Part shown: in pieces, positions 48,451-60,800 of the stretch
Layout: each line of letters starts with the position of its first letter
Numbering within the stretch: position 1 is the first letter of the stretch
NCBI GenBank assembly: GCA_936450465.1
Contig: OW388305.1
Span: 35,845,187 to 35,909,186 of the forward strand
DNA: 64,000 nucleotides
Reading direction: 5' to 3'
Origin: Gibbula magus
Lineage: Eukaryota; Mollusca; Gastropoda; Trochida; Trochidae
Made by a program: the position numbers and the translations under genes
Notes under the pieces: model-generated
The model's database searches: none
What the model was told of the DNA's origin: nothing
Seen by the model: only the letters and a program-made list of their open reading frames with translations

Positions 48451-48983
48451 TCACAATTCTCATTTGAATTTACTTACTATCATTGCAATCGAAAATTCTG
48501 CATAAGTGAAGGGGTTGTGAACACCGGGGTTGCCAATTTCAAATTTTGTAGTAAATTAAATTTAATTCAAATATTTTAAGTTTGAGTTTTAAGTCAGGAT
48601 GTTATTTAAAAGAAAGCTATTGACATCATTTATGTGGTTATGCGAAAGAATCAATGATTTTAATATTTGAAAAAAAAACCTTCCTTTTCTGTCAAATTTT
48701 TAAATGGCAGATAACCCCTGGTGTTATCCTAACCCCTTTAATTAGATTGGTTTCTTCTGAGATCAGTTTCCTATGTGGCAAGACAGATCATATCTGTAGA
48801 AATTAATCATGATAATTTTTTGGCAAAATATTGATTTGACTATTTGGGCTAATAAATCGGGATTCATACCAAAGCAAGGATACCATATTGTTAGTTTACA
48901 ACACGAGTGAGTGTTAAATGTTATGCGCGCCATTCTTACTGAAATAAACTGTTCTCACAAAAAGGTAATTTGTGTCACCAAGT

Positions 48984-49075
48984 AATAGATAGAGGACGAG
49001 TAGCAGTACATTATCTGGATATTAATGTACATTTATATCCCGATAATGTACTGCTGCGAGTTCTCTATCTATCTT
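48984..49075. repeat. Imperfect hairpin, about 40-bp arms
   Basis: GATAGAGGACGAGTAGCAGTACATTAT, in part, pairs with ATAATGTACTGCTGCGAG and TCTCTATCTATC; the loop is near 49023-49035. A second small hairpin (CGTGCTTGAATCA / TGATTTAAGCACG) lies at 49340-49369. Confidence 0.75.
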
Positions 49076-49451
49076 AGAGCACAGTCAAATGCCTGAGTCG
49101 TCAAGAAAATGTCTTAAAATGAATATATATTTCAAATGAATTGTCAACAAATTTGGGAAACATTCTCTCGAACACAACATGAAAAACATTGACATTTCTC
49201 AGTTTCATATGCAAATGTTAGGGACATTGACGTCATCATCAGCACTGTGAGCACGAAATTTCTTAAATTGTCCGAGGTGCATGAGGTGTACATTTTATAT
49301 AAAGCGTACAAGTCGTGCTACAGCATAGGCGTCGTGCTTGAATCACGAAAATGCATGATTTAAGCACGTTTTTATCAGCAACATTGAGCAGTAATACATT
49401 TCATTGCCTATAAAGACTGACAGTTTTTTTTAGAATGAATCAGTTCACACA

Positions 49452-51004
49452 ATGGCTTCATCACGGACAGTCCAATGCAAGGACAAGTACACTATTCATT
49501 TAGGAAAGGTAACTTTATTTTTTTACTCCAAACTTTTTAAAGTGTATGCTCTAAAATTCAAAGTAAATTTCATTAAATTGGTTTATTTAATAAAAGTTAT
49601 TGTTTTTTGTATTTCAAATATTTTTGTTTGTTGAGCTGTATTGATCAATATGCGAGTAGTAATATCTATTGTTGCATATGCTATTGTGCATCCCGTCTAT
49701 ATTGCATATGAATTATTTCAGGTTACTGCAGCAACGAACTTATTCTCGAACTGTCTATTGGAAAGAATGTAACGTCGTACTGGACATCGCTCGGACGCTG
49801 TGTGACGATACAGGGGTTTCATTGAGACGACAATGCAGCCTCCATCCTCTAACACCCCAAGAAGGTACTTTTATATCACTTTCTTCTAATTTTGTATGTC
49901 GTTCCACAGGGGCTTGTATTGTCAGCTAATAGTTACAAATTTACAAAGCCCAGTATTTGGTGCATCAGATCGCGCAAGAATTATAACATGAAGGACACTG
50001 TACTTGACATACCAGGGATTTTACATCATATCAAGTGTGTTTCGAAACATCGTTTGTCTGATGGTCATCCATATTGAATGACCTTGACATTGGTCTATTT
50101 TTGGAAACGAAATGATGTCATAGGGCCTCAAATAGCACTATGACATCATTTCGTTACCAAAAATAGACCAATGTCAAGGTCATTCAATATGGACGTCTCA
50201 CTATCAAACGATGTTTCGAAACACACTTGAGATTATCTAAAATCCCTGGTACGTCAATTACAGTGCACCCCGTGTTATAATTCTTACGCGATCTGATGCA
50301 CCAAATACTGGGCTTTGTAAATCGGTAACTATTAGCTGACAGGATATTATAAAGTATTTTATAATAATTTTTTCAAGCGAATATTTTATCATTTTGGTGG
50401 GCTAGGCAAATGGCTCACATGAGCAATGTGCTAATATTTTTGGCTTGAAAAATCATATCCTTGTTATTATCCGTTCGATGTTTACGTTTGATGGCTTGTT
50501 TTAAAGACAAATGTATTGACTTTGACGTGGTATATAACATTGAATGATAATGATGAAAACATTCTGAAATTTAATTTCAAACGGACATGGGGTGTTGACC
50601 GCGTTACATCCCTTTACTTTTTTATAGTATATGGGGCTGGATCGTCGACTTCATATTCGTTTTAATCGCTAGTTTCGACAATACAAGCCCCTGTGTGTCG
50701 TTCTATATAACATCTGGATATTATTTTTAATATCGTGGTTAAATATATATTAAACATTGGTAACATGGTTTGATGCTTGTCGTTGTTTCACTTACTCGTG
50801 ATATAAATGAAATACACTTGAAAATTCCCAATTGACCTCACATTACTTGCTTTAGTTACATGATTTTATTCTTTTTTTTTAGGAATATCAAGCTCCCTAA
50901 CAAAGAAGACCCCCATCGACGGAAGCGACTTTTTCCTTTCGGAAAGGGAACACAGCAGATCATTTGTCAATGTAATAAGTGTTAATTGTGTATTATCCAC
51001 ATAA
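49452..51004 (+). CDS. Candidate three-exon gene, frame uncertain
   Basis: Exon 1 is 49452-49508 (ATG in the context CACAATGG, donor AAG|GTAACT), exon 2 is 49732-49864 (donor GAAG|GTACTT) and exon 3 is from 50883 (acceptor TTCTTTTTTTTTAG). Phases 0, 1 and 0 fit, giving 103 residues if exon 3 runs to its TAA. A donor at 50972 (AAT|GTAATA) could extend the gene. Exons are richer in GC than the introns. The better acceptor before exon 2 is at 49721, ten bases earlier. Using it shifts frame to one containing SYWTSLGRCVTIQGF, reminiscent of a Death-domain helix pair, but that frame meets TGA and then TAA. So this is either an unrecognised gene or a decayed Death-domain exon. A transposon lies in intron 2. 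Confidence 0.35.
49905..50695. mobile_element. 791-bp foldback MITE with 8-bp target duplication
   Basis: The 19-base end CACAGGGGCTTGTATTGTC (49905-49923) is repeated exactly, inverted, at 50677-50695. TGTCGTTC lies just outside each end (49897-49904 and 50696-50703), an exact 8-bp duplication as made by hAT or P-type transposases. Inside, 49920-50341 is a nearly perfect palindrome with arms of about 205 bp meeting near 50130. The remaining 50342-50676 is unpaired. Confidence 0.93.
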
Positions 51005-51208
51005 ATAAAACAATCAGATGACATTGTTTGTTGTTTTTATGAACCAGTTTTATGAGCATGATACCCGAACGCAACCAGACAACCGTACATCTATCGGGAT
51101 ATAAATTACTCCACGTGACCACAATACAATCATATGATTGGACGAAAGCATTTGACTGTGCTCTAATGGCTAATACCCCTGAATCAACCCACAGAATTCT
51201 GAAACGAA

Positions 51209-51600
51209 TGTACATGGTTCAGTTAAAGCCATGAGAGTCCATTTCCCAGTGAGTGTCTAATTTGAGGTGTGCACATTAAAAGGGTCGCTCGAAGGTACTT
51301 TAGGAGATTTCAGTGATGTAGCGATACCTAAACACATATGATACAATGATGGAATGGTCAACCGTCATACTGTCTGAATTCTCAAAATCGCATAAGACCT
51401 ACAAATATACCTTTCGGTATGAAGAGTTCTACAAAATGGCCGCACAGTTTTCTTCCAATACGGAGGATCGCATTCCATCAATACGGCTTATCGGGTCGTT
51501 TTACTCATCAACGTGACAATACATTCTATAAACTGTAATCAAAAATGGCAAAATTGAGAAGAAATTGTTTGCAAAAAAGTGCTTCAGTCCCATTTAAGAC
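51209..51600 (+). repeat. Diverged dispersed repeat, related to the head of the 1904-bp unit
   Basis: GTACATGGTTCAGTTAAAGCC, in part, GTAGCGATACCTAAACAC, ATGGTCAACC, CGGCTTATCGGGTC and the end GTGCTTCAGTCCCATTTAA correspond in order to 57887-58262. The 60-codon frame 51052-51234 runs into its left end. Confidence 0.7.
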
Positions 51601-54600
51601 CTAGTGTTGTAAAATAATATGGTATATATTTACAAGTATGTTTATGTATGTATTATCGTTAACTTTAGAACGTCACTGGTATGAATTATTAAATCAATTA
51701 TCGGTTAAATACTGTCCTTATAATTTAGGAATGGACACAATGTTTAAATACAGTGAACTTGTTCAATCACTCGCAAAATGTATATATTATTTTTAGTTAC
51801 TATTCCTACTTAGGGCACTAAAAGAAGCTGCATTGACGTCTTGGAACAGTGAGTTCACAATCAGAATAGTGTTGCAACTTCACAAAAACTAAAATAATCA
51901 TATTTTGATGTTAATGTTAAACATTTAATGCATAGTGTTAAGGACTGGGTAAGATAAGGGTTTGCAATTTGCACATATACAACGTACATTTGTTGATACA
52001 CCGACGACTTCACAATATCTTATTTCCAAAAACCGTGTTGAGATCACTCATTAGATAACAATGAGTTGGTTATACACATGTGTGATACCACCAGGTGCTG
52101 CCGTAACGTCATAATCGACGCGTGACGTCATAGTCGTTTTTTGTTTACGTCACAATGTTAGCCGCTGGACTGCAATAGCGGGTGACATATTTACATGTAA
52201 GCGTCACTAAAAACGGATATTCTATTTTCTTGCTATTCAGTGCTATTTACATTATTGAGTAATACATAAACTACTAAACTAAAATATTATATATGTATTA
52301 TGTATCATAAAGATCTCCTACAGGTAATGATGGTGCAAATATAATACAATTTTTGTTCAGATGTAGATTATGAGTAACATTGATAAATATTATATGCACA
52401 TGCTGCAAAGACAGAAGCAACCATGTAGCATATCGTGAATAATACATGTTTTACATTCTGTTTAAATATTTATGAAGCTTTTAAATTTAACCTTCATCAT
52501 ATACCATTTCCAGTCTAATATGGAAATGTGTGGTTAAACTAGATGTTTAATTCATGACATGTTGAAAACCTGACTGGTTTCTATGAATAGCGAAACGTTA
52601 AGGATGAAGTGTTTTATTTGCTTGATTAATGTTATTCTGATATGTGTGGACATATAATAGAATATACCATCACTAAGGTCTCTTTTATTGCGGAACACGT
52701 GATTTTACAACAACTGTAAATTTAAAAAAAAAAACAAGTTTGCAGAAATCGGTAACGGTAACCAATAAACCGAATAGCATATTTATCAATTCACCAGCGA
52801 AGAGCTAATACTGTCACCGCTTTCCTTCTGTATTTATTCAAATTCATCGAGTTTGATATTATTCAACTGATTGCATTGTCCTATTCAATCATTCAAGGTT
52901 AACATTTGTCAGTTTATTAGAAGCCCAATGTGTTTTCAGAACAACTAGTTTACAAGTTGATGTTAGTATTATACTAAATATCTAAGAATGCATCTCATTA
53001 CCATGTCGAACTATTTACTAAAGGACTTTGTTCATAAAGAGCAAAATAGAGGTCGACTGTTTGCATCAAAGATTACAAATTCCGTCTGTACATCAACAAC
53101 AATCTCATCTCGTCGATCTCCACCCCGTGCATCTAGACGACAACAAATCAGCATAGTCAGATGAAGCTTATGTCATGTACATGTATCCATTATATGTTGT
53201 CTTCTGAAGAAGGGAGATTAATGTTATACTGTCCATTCAGTCACCCGTCCACTTATTTATGACATAACATGAGATTATCAAATATTGTCGAAGTTTTACT
53301 TAATTAATTTGTAGCTAACATATTATACCTTTCAGCTTTGGATATGACATAAAACTAGGACAATTATAAACAAAATCAAAATACATTCTACACAGTAAAT
53401 GTTGTGGATTGTCTTGTGTATCAATGACGAATTTCCTTAGAAGATCTCTAACATTAGTGGCTTTCAATGTATTCCGTTGATAAATGGGTATGATTGGCAT
53501 ACAAGCCGTATCATCAATGGACAATCTTTTCATTCGTTGACATCAAACGACACTCTAAATAATATACCTTTTAAACCTCCTTTCATATAAGAATGACTGG
53601 TCTAACTCAATGCGTCTCATTATTATTTCTCCATAGGAATAATTACCGGAAGTTGAAATCACTGAACATAACTTTGCCAACCCGAGGTAGTTACCCATTG
53701 TTAAAATCCCGTTCTAACAAAATAATGAGACTTCGTAAGTAAGAAATGCAATACCTTTTTAGGTCGTGCAATATAAAGAAATAACTTCCTGTAATGGCCT
53801 GTTTACCACAGGTGAAATGGAAAGTAATTTTCTATCGTCATATGCTTCCTTACACTTAGGATAATTGAATTATAACATTACATTCATCAACATCAACAAA
53901 CTCAAAATCTCAATGGTGTTTTCCCATTTCAAATAGAAACTATAGAATAGCAAAATGCGAATTTTATTCAATTCAATCAAGCTTAGGGTTTCAAATACTT
54001 TATGTAACCTTTAGTCATTTTCAGTATAAGCGGATTTTGACTTTCAAGCACACCACAATTATCTCACCCAGCTCAAATTATGAACGCTTTGTCCTTGCCA
54101 ATAAAAATTTCCATAGCGTCTCAACCTCTGGCAAAAATAATGGGCTCAACTGTTTGTAAGAATGTATAAGAAAATTTATCGATGTCTGGATGGTGTGGAA
54201 AATGAAATCAGATTAAAAAGACGCACCATCTGAAACAGAACGCTCAACAACAGGGATGCATTTATTTCCCTGATTAAACAAACCAGATTAGGTTCCATAT
54301 ACAAGCAACACATTGTGGCACATCTACATGTAGGGTCTAAATTCATGTATTGTGTTTGATACTTGAATAGTTACAAGGAGATGCTAGGATAGTATTTAGC
54401 ATTTTTCAAATGTGTTTAGTATATATCACTGTAACATATCATTCCTAAAAAATAGACTGAATTAAATCATTTTCTCAATTCGATACACGTGAATGATGGG
54501 TGTCGTACTGGGAGAGTAACATTTGGTATTGCAATACAAATCCTTTGAAGTTTCAACGAAGGCTACATATATTGTTGTAAGGGATTAAAATGTTGGGTTA

Positions 54601-54960
54601 TACCAAAATGTGAACTGCCTAACGGAATCAACTGAATTTAAACTCAGTCATTATCGACTTATTTTTAACTCAGTAATTATCGGCTGATTTTTATCTCACT
54701 TTTTCAATCGGTACTTCCGGTTTATCGCTAAGCTTAGGGCAAGTCAAGCCATGATTTATATACAGTCAAAATTCATTTGCTTTGATTACACTACAGAAAT
54801 TAAATTAATTTTATTTCAAATATACATGAGATGAGATAACAGATTGAGATAGACAGACAGATATTTTTTGTATTAATGTCTAACTTGTAGTTACATAAAA
54901 CGAAATAATTAGTCTACGTATAAAACATAAAAAACATAAGATGTCCTACAACCAGTCGCT
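51601..54960. other. AT-rich spacer
   Basis: Three TGACGTCA-like words cluster at 52107-52155. A GC-richer open stretch of about 37 codons ending in TGA lies at 53051-53164 without a good acceptor. The frame 53315-53533 (-) has no domain. Otherwise nothing is recognised. Confidence 0.4.
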
Positions 54961-54967
54961 CAGCGGT

Positions 54968-55405
54968 TTACGACAGACAATATAATCTTATATAAATACA
55001 CAAATATATGATAAAATATAAAATATACAGTGTTTGTCGTAAAATATATACATATATGAACAGCTCTAAAAAGCTTAAAACCACCTTAGCCATATAAAAT
55101 ATCACGCAGTTGATTAAAATGTCATGGCAGGTTTTGGAGACGATAACAATTAGATCATGGGATTTAAAAATATAAGTAAACATTTCTTCATAAGAAAGTG
55201 AACCAAAATTTGGTAATTTTCTTCGACATGAGTTAAAAAGCTTTTCCCGAATAGTGGTGTAAACGGGGAAGTTAAAAAGAACATGAACTTCGTCTTCCAC
55301 TTGATTAAAACAATTAAAACAATATCTCCCGCTGTGATGTACAATGTAAGTTCTCGTATCTACCCGTTTCGGGGCCACTCGACAAACGAAAGTTAGCCAA
55401 GGCAC
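54968..55405 (-). pseudogene. 3' remnant of a LINE reverse transcriptase
   Basis: On the minus strand, about 55400-55150, the peptide CFNCFNQVEDEVHVLFNFPVY, of which the key residues are the paired Cys, EDEVH and the FPVY, matches the C-terminal domain common after the reverse transcriptase of non-LTR retrotransposons, including a following R-E-K-L-F. The usual upstream ETGRY motif is in a different frame (about 55355-55375), so a frameshift lies between them. The second half is hydrophobic and probably outside the domain. The 5' part of the element, with the polymerase and endonuclease, is absent. Confidence 0.7.
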
Positions 55406-55409
55406 TCAT

Positions 55410-56089
55410 GTGATTGAGTGTATAACTTTTAAAACAGACATTTACATGTTTTAGATTTGAGCTGAGATGAAACTATAACTCTGTAAGAAACATCCTCACA
55501 AACACTTTTCATATCTTGGAATAAGATTGCAATGATAATATTGGATACCATATCTAAATGTCAGTGGGTCAAACATGCAAAAACAAAGTAAATTTGAAAA
55601 GTTTACATGGTTATCAAGAAACCATCCAATATTTCAAGCCAGGAACGAAAAAAGCTCTTTAAATATTGAGAAGAACACTGTATACGAAGTGTAATTCATA
55701 TATACTGAAATATACTTAAATTTGAAATCTGATGAAAACAAACTCGTTCTCTCTTTATATTTAAAACATATCGAACACGTCAGCAAAAAGTCAATTTTTA
55801 GCAAAAACATATTTACTATTTCTCATATTTATATTGCATATCCCCATTGTATACTCCACGCATGCTTTTTAATCCTGATCTCATTAACTCAGTATCCTCA
55901 CACTTGTTAACCTTCTGTAAACACGTATCCTACCTTGTTATAATAAGAAGTGAGAATATATTCTACAACGTCGTATCTACCCAATAACGAATTCGAAGTT
56001 ACTCTCCAGAAAATCCTGTTTTCATCAGATTTAAAAGCCACCACCACCCCTTACTTCAAACAAGGACAACACGTCACACATTATACGGA
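55410..56089. other. AT-rich spacer
   Basis: Short frames only (55722-55910, 55950-56132). Confidence 0.4.
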
Positions 56090-56240
56090 ATATAAGTTAA
56101 TTAAACATTTCACACATTCTCCACATCTATAATAGTTCCATTAACTCCTGCTGTTGTTTGCGTGACGAGTTCTCATACCTCCGATGATTGTAAGATTGTT
56201 ACCGTGGCTATGAGTGGTATTTTATGAAAATTACATCCAC
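56090..56240 (+). repeat. Dispersed repeat, paralogue of 48296-48450
   Basis: Same ordered words: CACATCTATAATA, CCTGCTGTTGTT and GCGTGACGAGTT. Confidence 0.7.
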
Positions 56241-56381
56241 TGAATATTAATTTATTTCTCGGATCCTAATACACGCAGAGCAATACTAAAGGTTACGACT
56301 GTCAATCTCACGAAGACAAAGGATCGGGAAAACAGACATTGATAGTGTTAGCGTCCATTTCAAAGTCTTTCAGTTGATATA

Positions 56382-56958
56382 CACTCAACTGCAAAAGAAA
56401 CGTCACCACATTTTCAACGGTGTAAAAAACGAAACATTGCAGCCGGAGAAAGACGAGTTTTGATGATTTTTATAGGGACATCATTTGTGAAGAGGTACCC
56501 ACAATGTCATACATCAGGAGGTAATACTTCTATTTATATGTCTATTCAAGTATACCTGGGGTGTTTAAATCGCTTTTTCAAAATGTTATTTTGGCCCGAG
56601 TGTTTTCATCTAACTTAAAAATTCACAAAAATGTAGAAATTGAATTAATAAAAGATGTTATCGACATAAATAACCTTCTTAAACTTAAATTTGTTGACGC
56701 GTATTTGCTGTAGGAGGTCATTAAAAAAGCCAATAAATCCGCTTTATACTCCCTTTTCTCGTCAAGTTAAGAAGATTCAAAACGACAATTTCTTCAAACA
56801 TGAATTTCTCAGAAATATGAACAGATTATGTTTGCCATTTAAAATCTAGTTTAGTTGGCTCCTGGAGACATGATATATCTTTGTTTCAGTGACCACTATA
56901 ACGCGCGGATTGAATTATCTTGTATTTTGTATGGCGACGTTTCTTTTGCGGTTGAGTG
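56382..56958 (-). mobile_element. Tc1/mariner-type MITE, family 1 copy 2
   Basis: Ends CACTCAACTGCAAAAGAAAC and, reverse strand, CACTCAACCGCAAAAGAAAC, with TA at 56380-56381 and 56959-56960. The interior is inverted relative to 9422-9989 (GTTAAGAAGATTCAAAACGAC near 56765 against its complement near 9607, cut to the core). It is 577 bp and has no transposase. Confidence 0.88.
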
Positions 56959-56960
56959 TA

Positions 56961-57880
56961 CAAGCAAAGCTTTTTGAAATATTGTAAGGTTACATGATAT
57001 GTTGCTGATGACGACATCAATCCTATTTTTGATACCATTGACATACATGATGACATACACTACAATATCATTCTCGATATTTGCAATGGTGAAAAGATAT
57101 TATGTAGTCGTTAAGTGTAATGTGGGATGATAATCATGATGCTAGACATTTTCAAAATACATGAAAGTATATTCATCTTAAGCCCATCATTAAGTATCTC
57201 ATTTCCTCAAATGGCTTTTGTTGATATACAATTGACCACGTGAATTCGCAATGCACGTGGCCATGTCTTAATCGTTAGATAAAAGCAGGGAAGAGTGTTG
57301 TTATAAAAGGTCAAATATATCAAAGGTCGATGTTGTATTAACGAGAACGAGGAGTTCATAAAACGAACAACTATAATATGTATATCCTTATATATATTGA
57401 GAACATAGAAGACGTGTATGGATCAAAAGGATGATCATAGTATAATAAATAAGTCATTAGGTCAATTAATAAAAGAATATTCAAATTTTCACTACGTTTG
57501 CAGGTTTAGATGTTGTAATTATTAATTGAAGCTATTGTTTTATTAACGTTTGTTGACGAAGAGCCTAGGTGTATGTAACATATAGTGGATGACACCCCTG
57601 AATGATTAAAATATTAACCTATAAGTCTAATGGATATCGAGCTCCTCATAGGTTAACGATATAGTCCATAAAGCAGATATTTAAAAGTCAATATCAGGAG
57701 AATAATAAAGAGGGATAATCCGGATTTTTGTTTTATTCTGAGTATAAACAACGTTTCGGGCTATTTGCTTATTATTGTATAAACAGAAAAATCCGTAACA
57801 TCGTGTATGTCAAAAATTAATAAGATACATACAGAGAATCTTTTTTTCTAATGCATTCAACATTCAATAAAAAGAGTTCC
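56961..57880. other. AT-rich spacer
   Basis: Small inverted words only: CCACGTG...CACGTGG (57236-57262) and TTAACCTAT...ATAGGTTAA (57614-57656). Confidence 0.4.
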
Positions 57881-60800
57881 AAAAGGAAAGTACATAGTTC
57901 GGTTAAGCCAAGCGAGTCTATTTCCCATCGTGCGGCCATTTTATGGAGTTTATTGGCCGCTGGGATGTAGTTCAAGTGGTCTGACTGATGTAACGATACC
58001 TAAACACTCAGAGTAGAGTTTTGAATATTGTACTATGAAGAAATGGTCAACCATCTTGCATTTAGAACTCTCGAATTCTCTGTCGCGTTATACTTCACAT
58101 CATATTATTCTAATACGGATACCCGTGTTCTACGAATACAGCTTATCGGGTCCTGTAATTAGTTGCTTTACCCATTACCGTACCTATATATTGTATAAAC
58201 TTTCATAAAAAAGGCAAATTTGAGAAAACATTATATGGCAAATATGTGCTACAGCGCCTTTAATTAAAGCTCTCTACATTACTATCGACATAAGCTATTT
58301 TAGGGAAATATTTTCAAACTGACTGAACATAATATCCTCTAAATCATTGAGCTTGAACATTAGAACATTAGATTAATCTATCAATATTTCTAAAAGTGAA
58401 AAACATGACAAAATATATTATTAATTGAAATTGCAATTGATACTGAAAGAAGGTAAATTGTTACACAAACATGTACTTGAAGTACTTGCAAGTACTTCTT
58501 TGATTTAATGTTAGATTATGTTCGATCATAATGTAATCACCAATGGACCCAAGTGCCAGATATGTTCCTTGTGATGATTTTCACATCAAATTTTGTGGCA
58601 TTATTTTTGAAAACATTATGTCTTGTTATTAAGGAAACAGTTTATATATACTTTGTAATAGGTGTTATGTTTAGGAATAGCATACTTTAACAGCCATTGG
58701 TCATGAATCATACATGAATGAGAAATAGAGAACACAAAATATGTTCCTGTATCCCTTAGCTTTGCGAGATTTATTAAACATCACCTGAGTCGACTTCGTT
58801 AATGTATCCTGCTGTAAGTGTTCATTTCCCCAAGTGCTCTGTGTGAAGGGGTTCTTTTGAGTTACAGATGTTATCTCGTCCATAGTAATAGTCTTCACGG
58901 TGTTAATAAGCAGGCGGCTTTCCACATGACTGAAAGTAGCAATATTATCTAGATAGTTTTTCTTTAAAAAGTTCAAAGATATGTTATACCAGTTCTTTTT
59001 TCGAAGTATCGGCCCACTCAGAGACTTTTCTGTTTAGCCGTTGTCGTTTCATGTTCTTGTATCTTGCCCTTAGCCGTTTAACACTTGTCCATTTTCTGAC
59101 CACAGGCGGCGTCAATCCAGATTCATCATTTACAGTCAAGTTGGGTGGTGTACTTTCAAATTCCGAGAAAGTAGCGAATAGCTCGGTGGTGAACAGCATT
59201 TACACACGAATGTTGACTTGTTGGTTACTTGTTGGTTACTTCATACAGGAAATACACTACTTCTTCCAATAGGATCCTTCTTAAAAACGGTTTAAACATG
59301 TTTGATGAAATACATTTAAGCAATGGAAAGTGTCATATTTTGACAAAACACATTTGACAGAATACCAAAGAATGTTTTACACGGTATGGAATTGTGCGTT
59401 AGTTCAGATATAAATTGTTTTAAATTTTGTTTTTACTTTATTTTTGTATTCACTTCAGTTGATTACAATCAATGTTTTATAGTATACATAGAGTGAGATA
59501 ATACAACATGACAGTTGACGTATAGTTTTACTATCACCAGTGGGAACAAGAATAAATGGACAGGTCTTAAGACACAGTCATTAATAATGCATGGGCACAT
59601 ATATATAACATGACGTTTACGTTCTTAAGTATTACATTTTCTCTCAAAACTATTCATATTGACATTTTTTCTTCCAATATATTTCTCGATGTCAACGACA
59701 TCCTTTTAATATATATAACTGTATACATTGTGAAACTAAGTTTCAAACCCTTAGTGATAATGAAATATTATAATATTATAATATAAAAGGAAAGTACATG
59801 GTTCGGTTAAGCCAAGCGAGTCTATTTCCCATCGTGCGGCCATTTTATGGGGTTTATTGGCCGCTGGGAGATAGTTCAAATGGTCTGACTGATGTAACGA
59901 TACCTAAACACTCAGAGTAGAGTTTTGAATATTGTACTATGAAGAAATGGTCAGCCATCTTGCATTTAGAACTCTCAAATTCTCTGTCGCGTTATACTTC
60001 GCACCATATTATTCTAAAACGGATACCTGTGTTCTACGAATACAGCTTATCGGGTCCTGTAATTAGTTGCTCTACCCATTACCGTACCAATATATTGTAT
60101 AAACTCTCATAATAAAGGCAAATTTGAGAAAACATTATATGGCAAATATGTGCTACAGCGCCTTTAATTAAAGCTCTCTACATTACTATCGACATAAGCT
60201 ATTTTAGGGAAATATTTTCAAACTGACTGAACATAATATCCTCTAAATCATTGAGCTTGAACATTAGAACATTAGATTAATCTATCAATATTTCTAAAAG
60301 TGAAAAACATGACAAAATATATTATTAATTGAAATTGCAATTGATACTGAAAGAAGGTAAATTGTTACACAAACATGTACTTGAAGTACTTGCAAGTACT
60401 TCTTTGATTTAATGTTAGATTATGTTCGATCATAATGTAATCACCAATGGACCCAAGTGCCAGATATGTTCCTTGTGATGATTTTCACATCAAATTTTGT
60501 GGCATTATTTTTGAAAACATTATGTCTTGTTATTAAGGAAACAGTTTATATATACTTTGTAATAGGTGTTATGTTTAGGAATAGCATACTTTAACAGCCA
60601 TTGGTCATGAATCATACATGAATGAGAAATAGAGAACACAAAATATGTTCCTGTATCCCTTAGCTTTGCGAGATTTATTAAACATCACCTGAGTCGACTT
60701 CGTTAATGTATCCTGCTGTAAGTGTTCATTTCCCCAAGTGCTCTGTGTGAAGGGGTTCTTTTGAGTTACAGATGTTATCTCGTCCATAGTAATAGTCTTC

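Noticed and set aside
53051..53164. Open GC-richer stretch as a terminal exon of the 49.4-51.0 kb candidate
   Set aside because: No pyrimidine tract at the would-be acceptor and no phase evidence.
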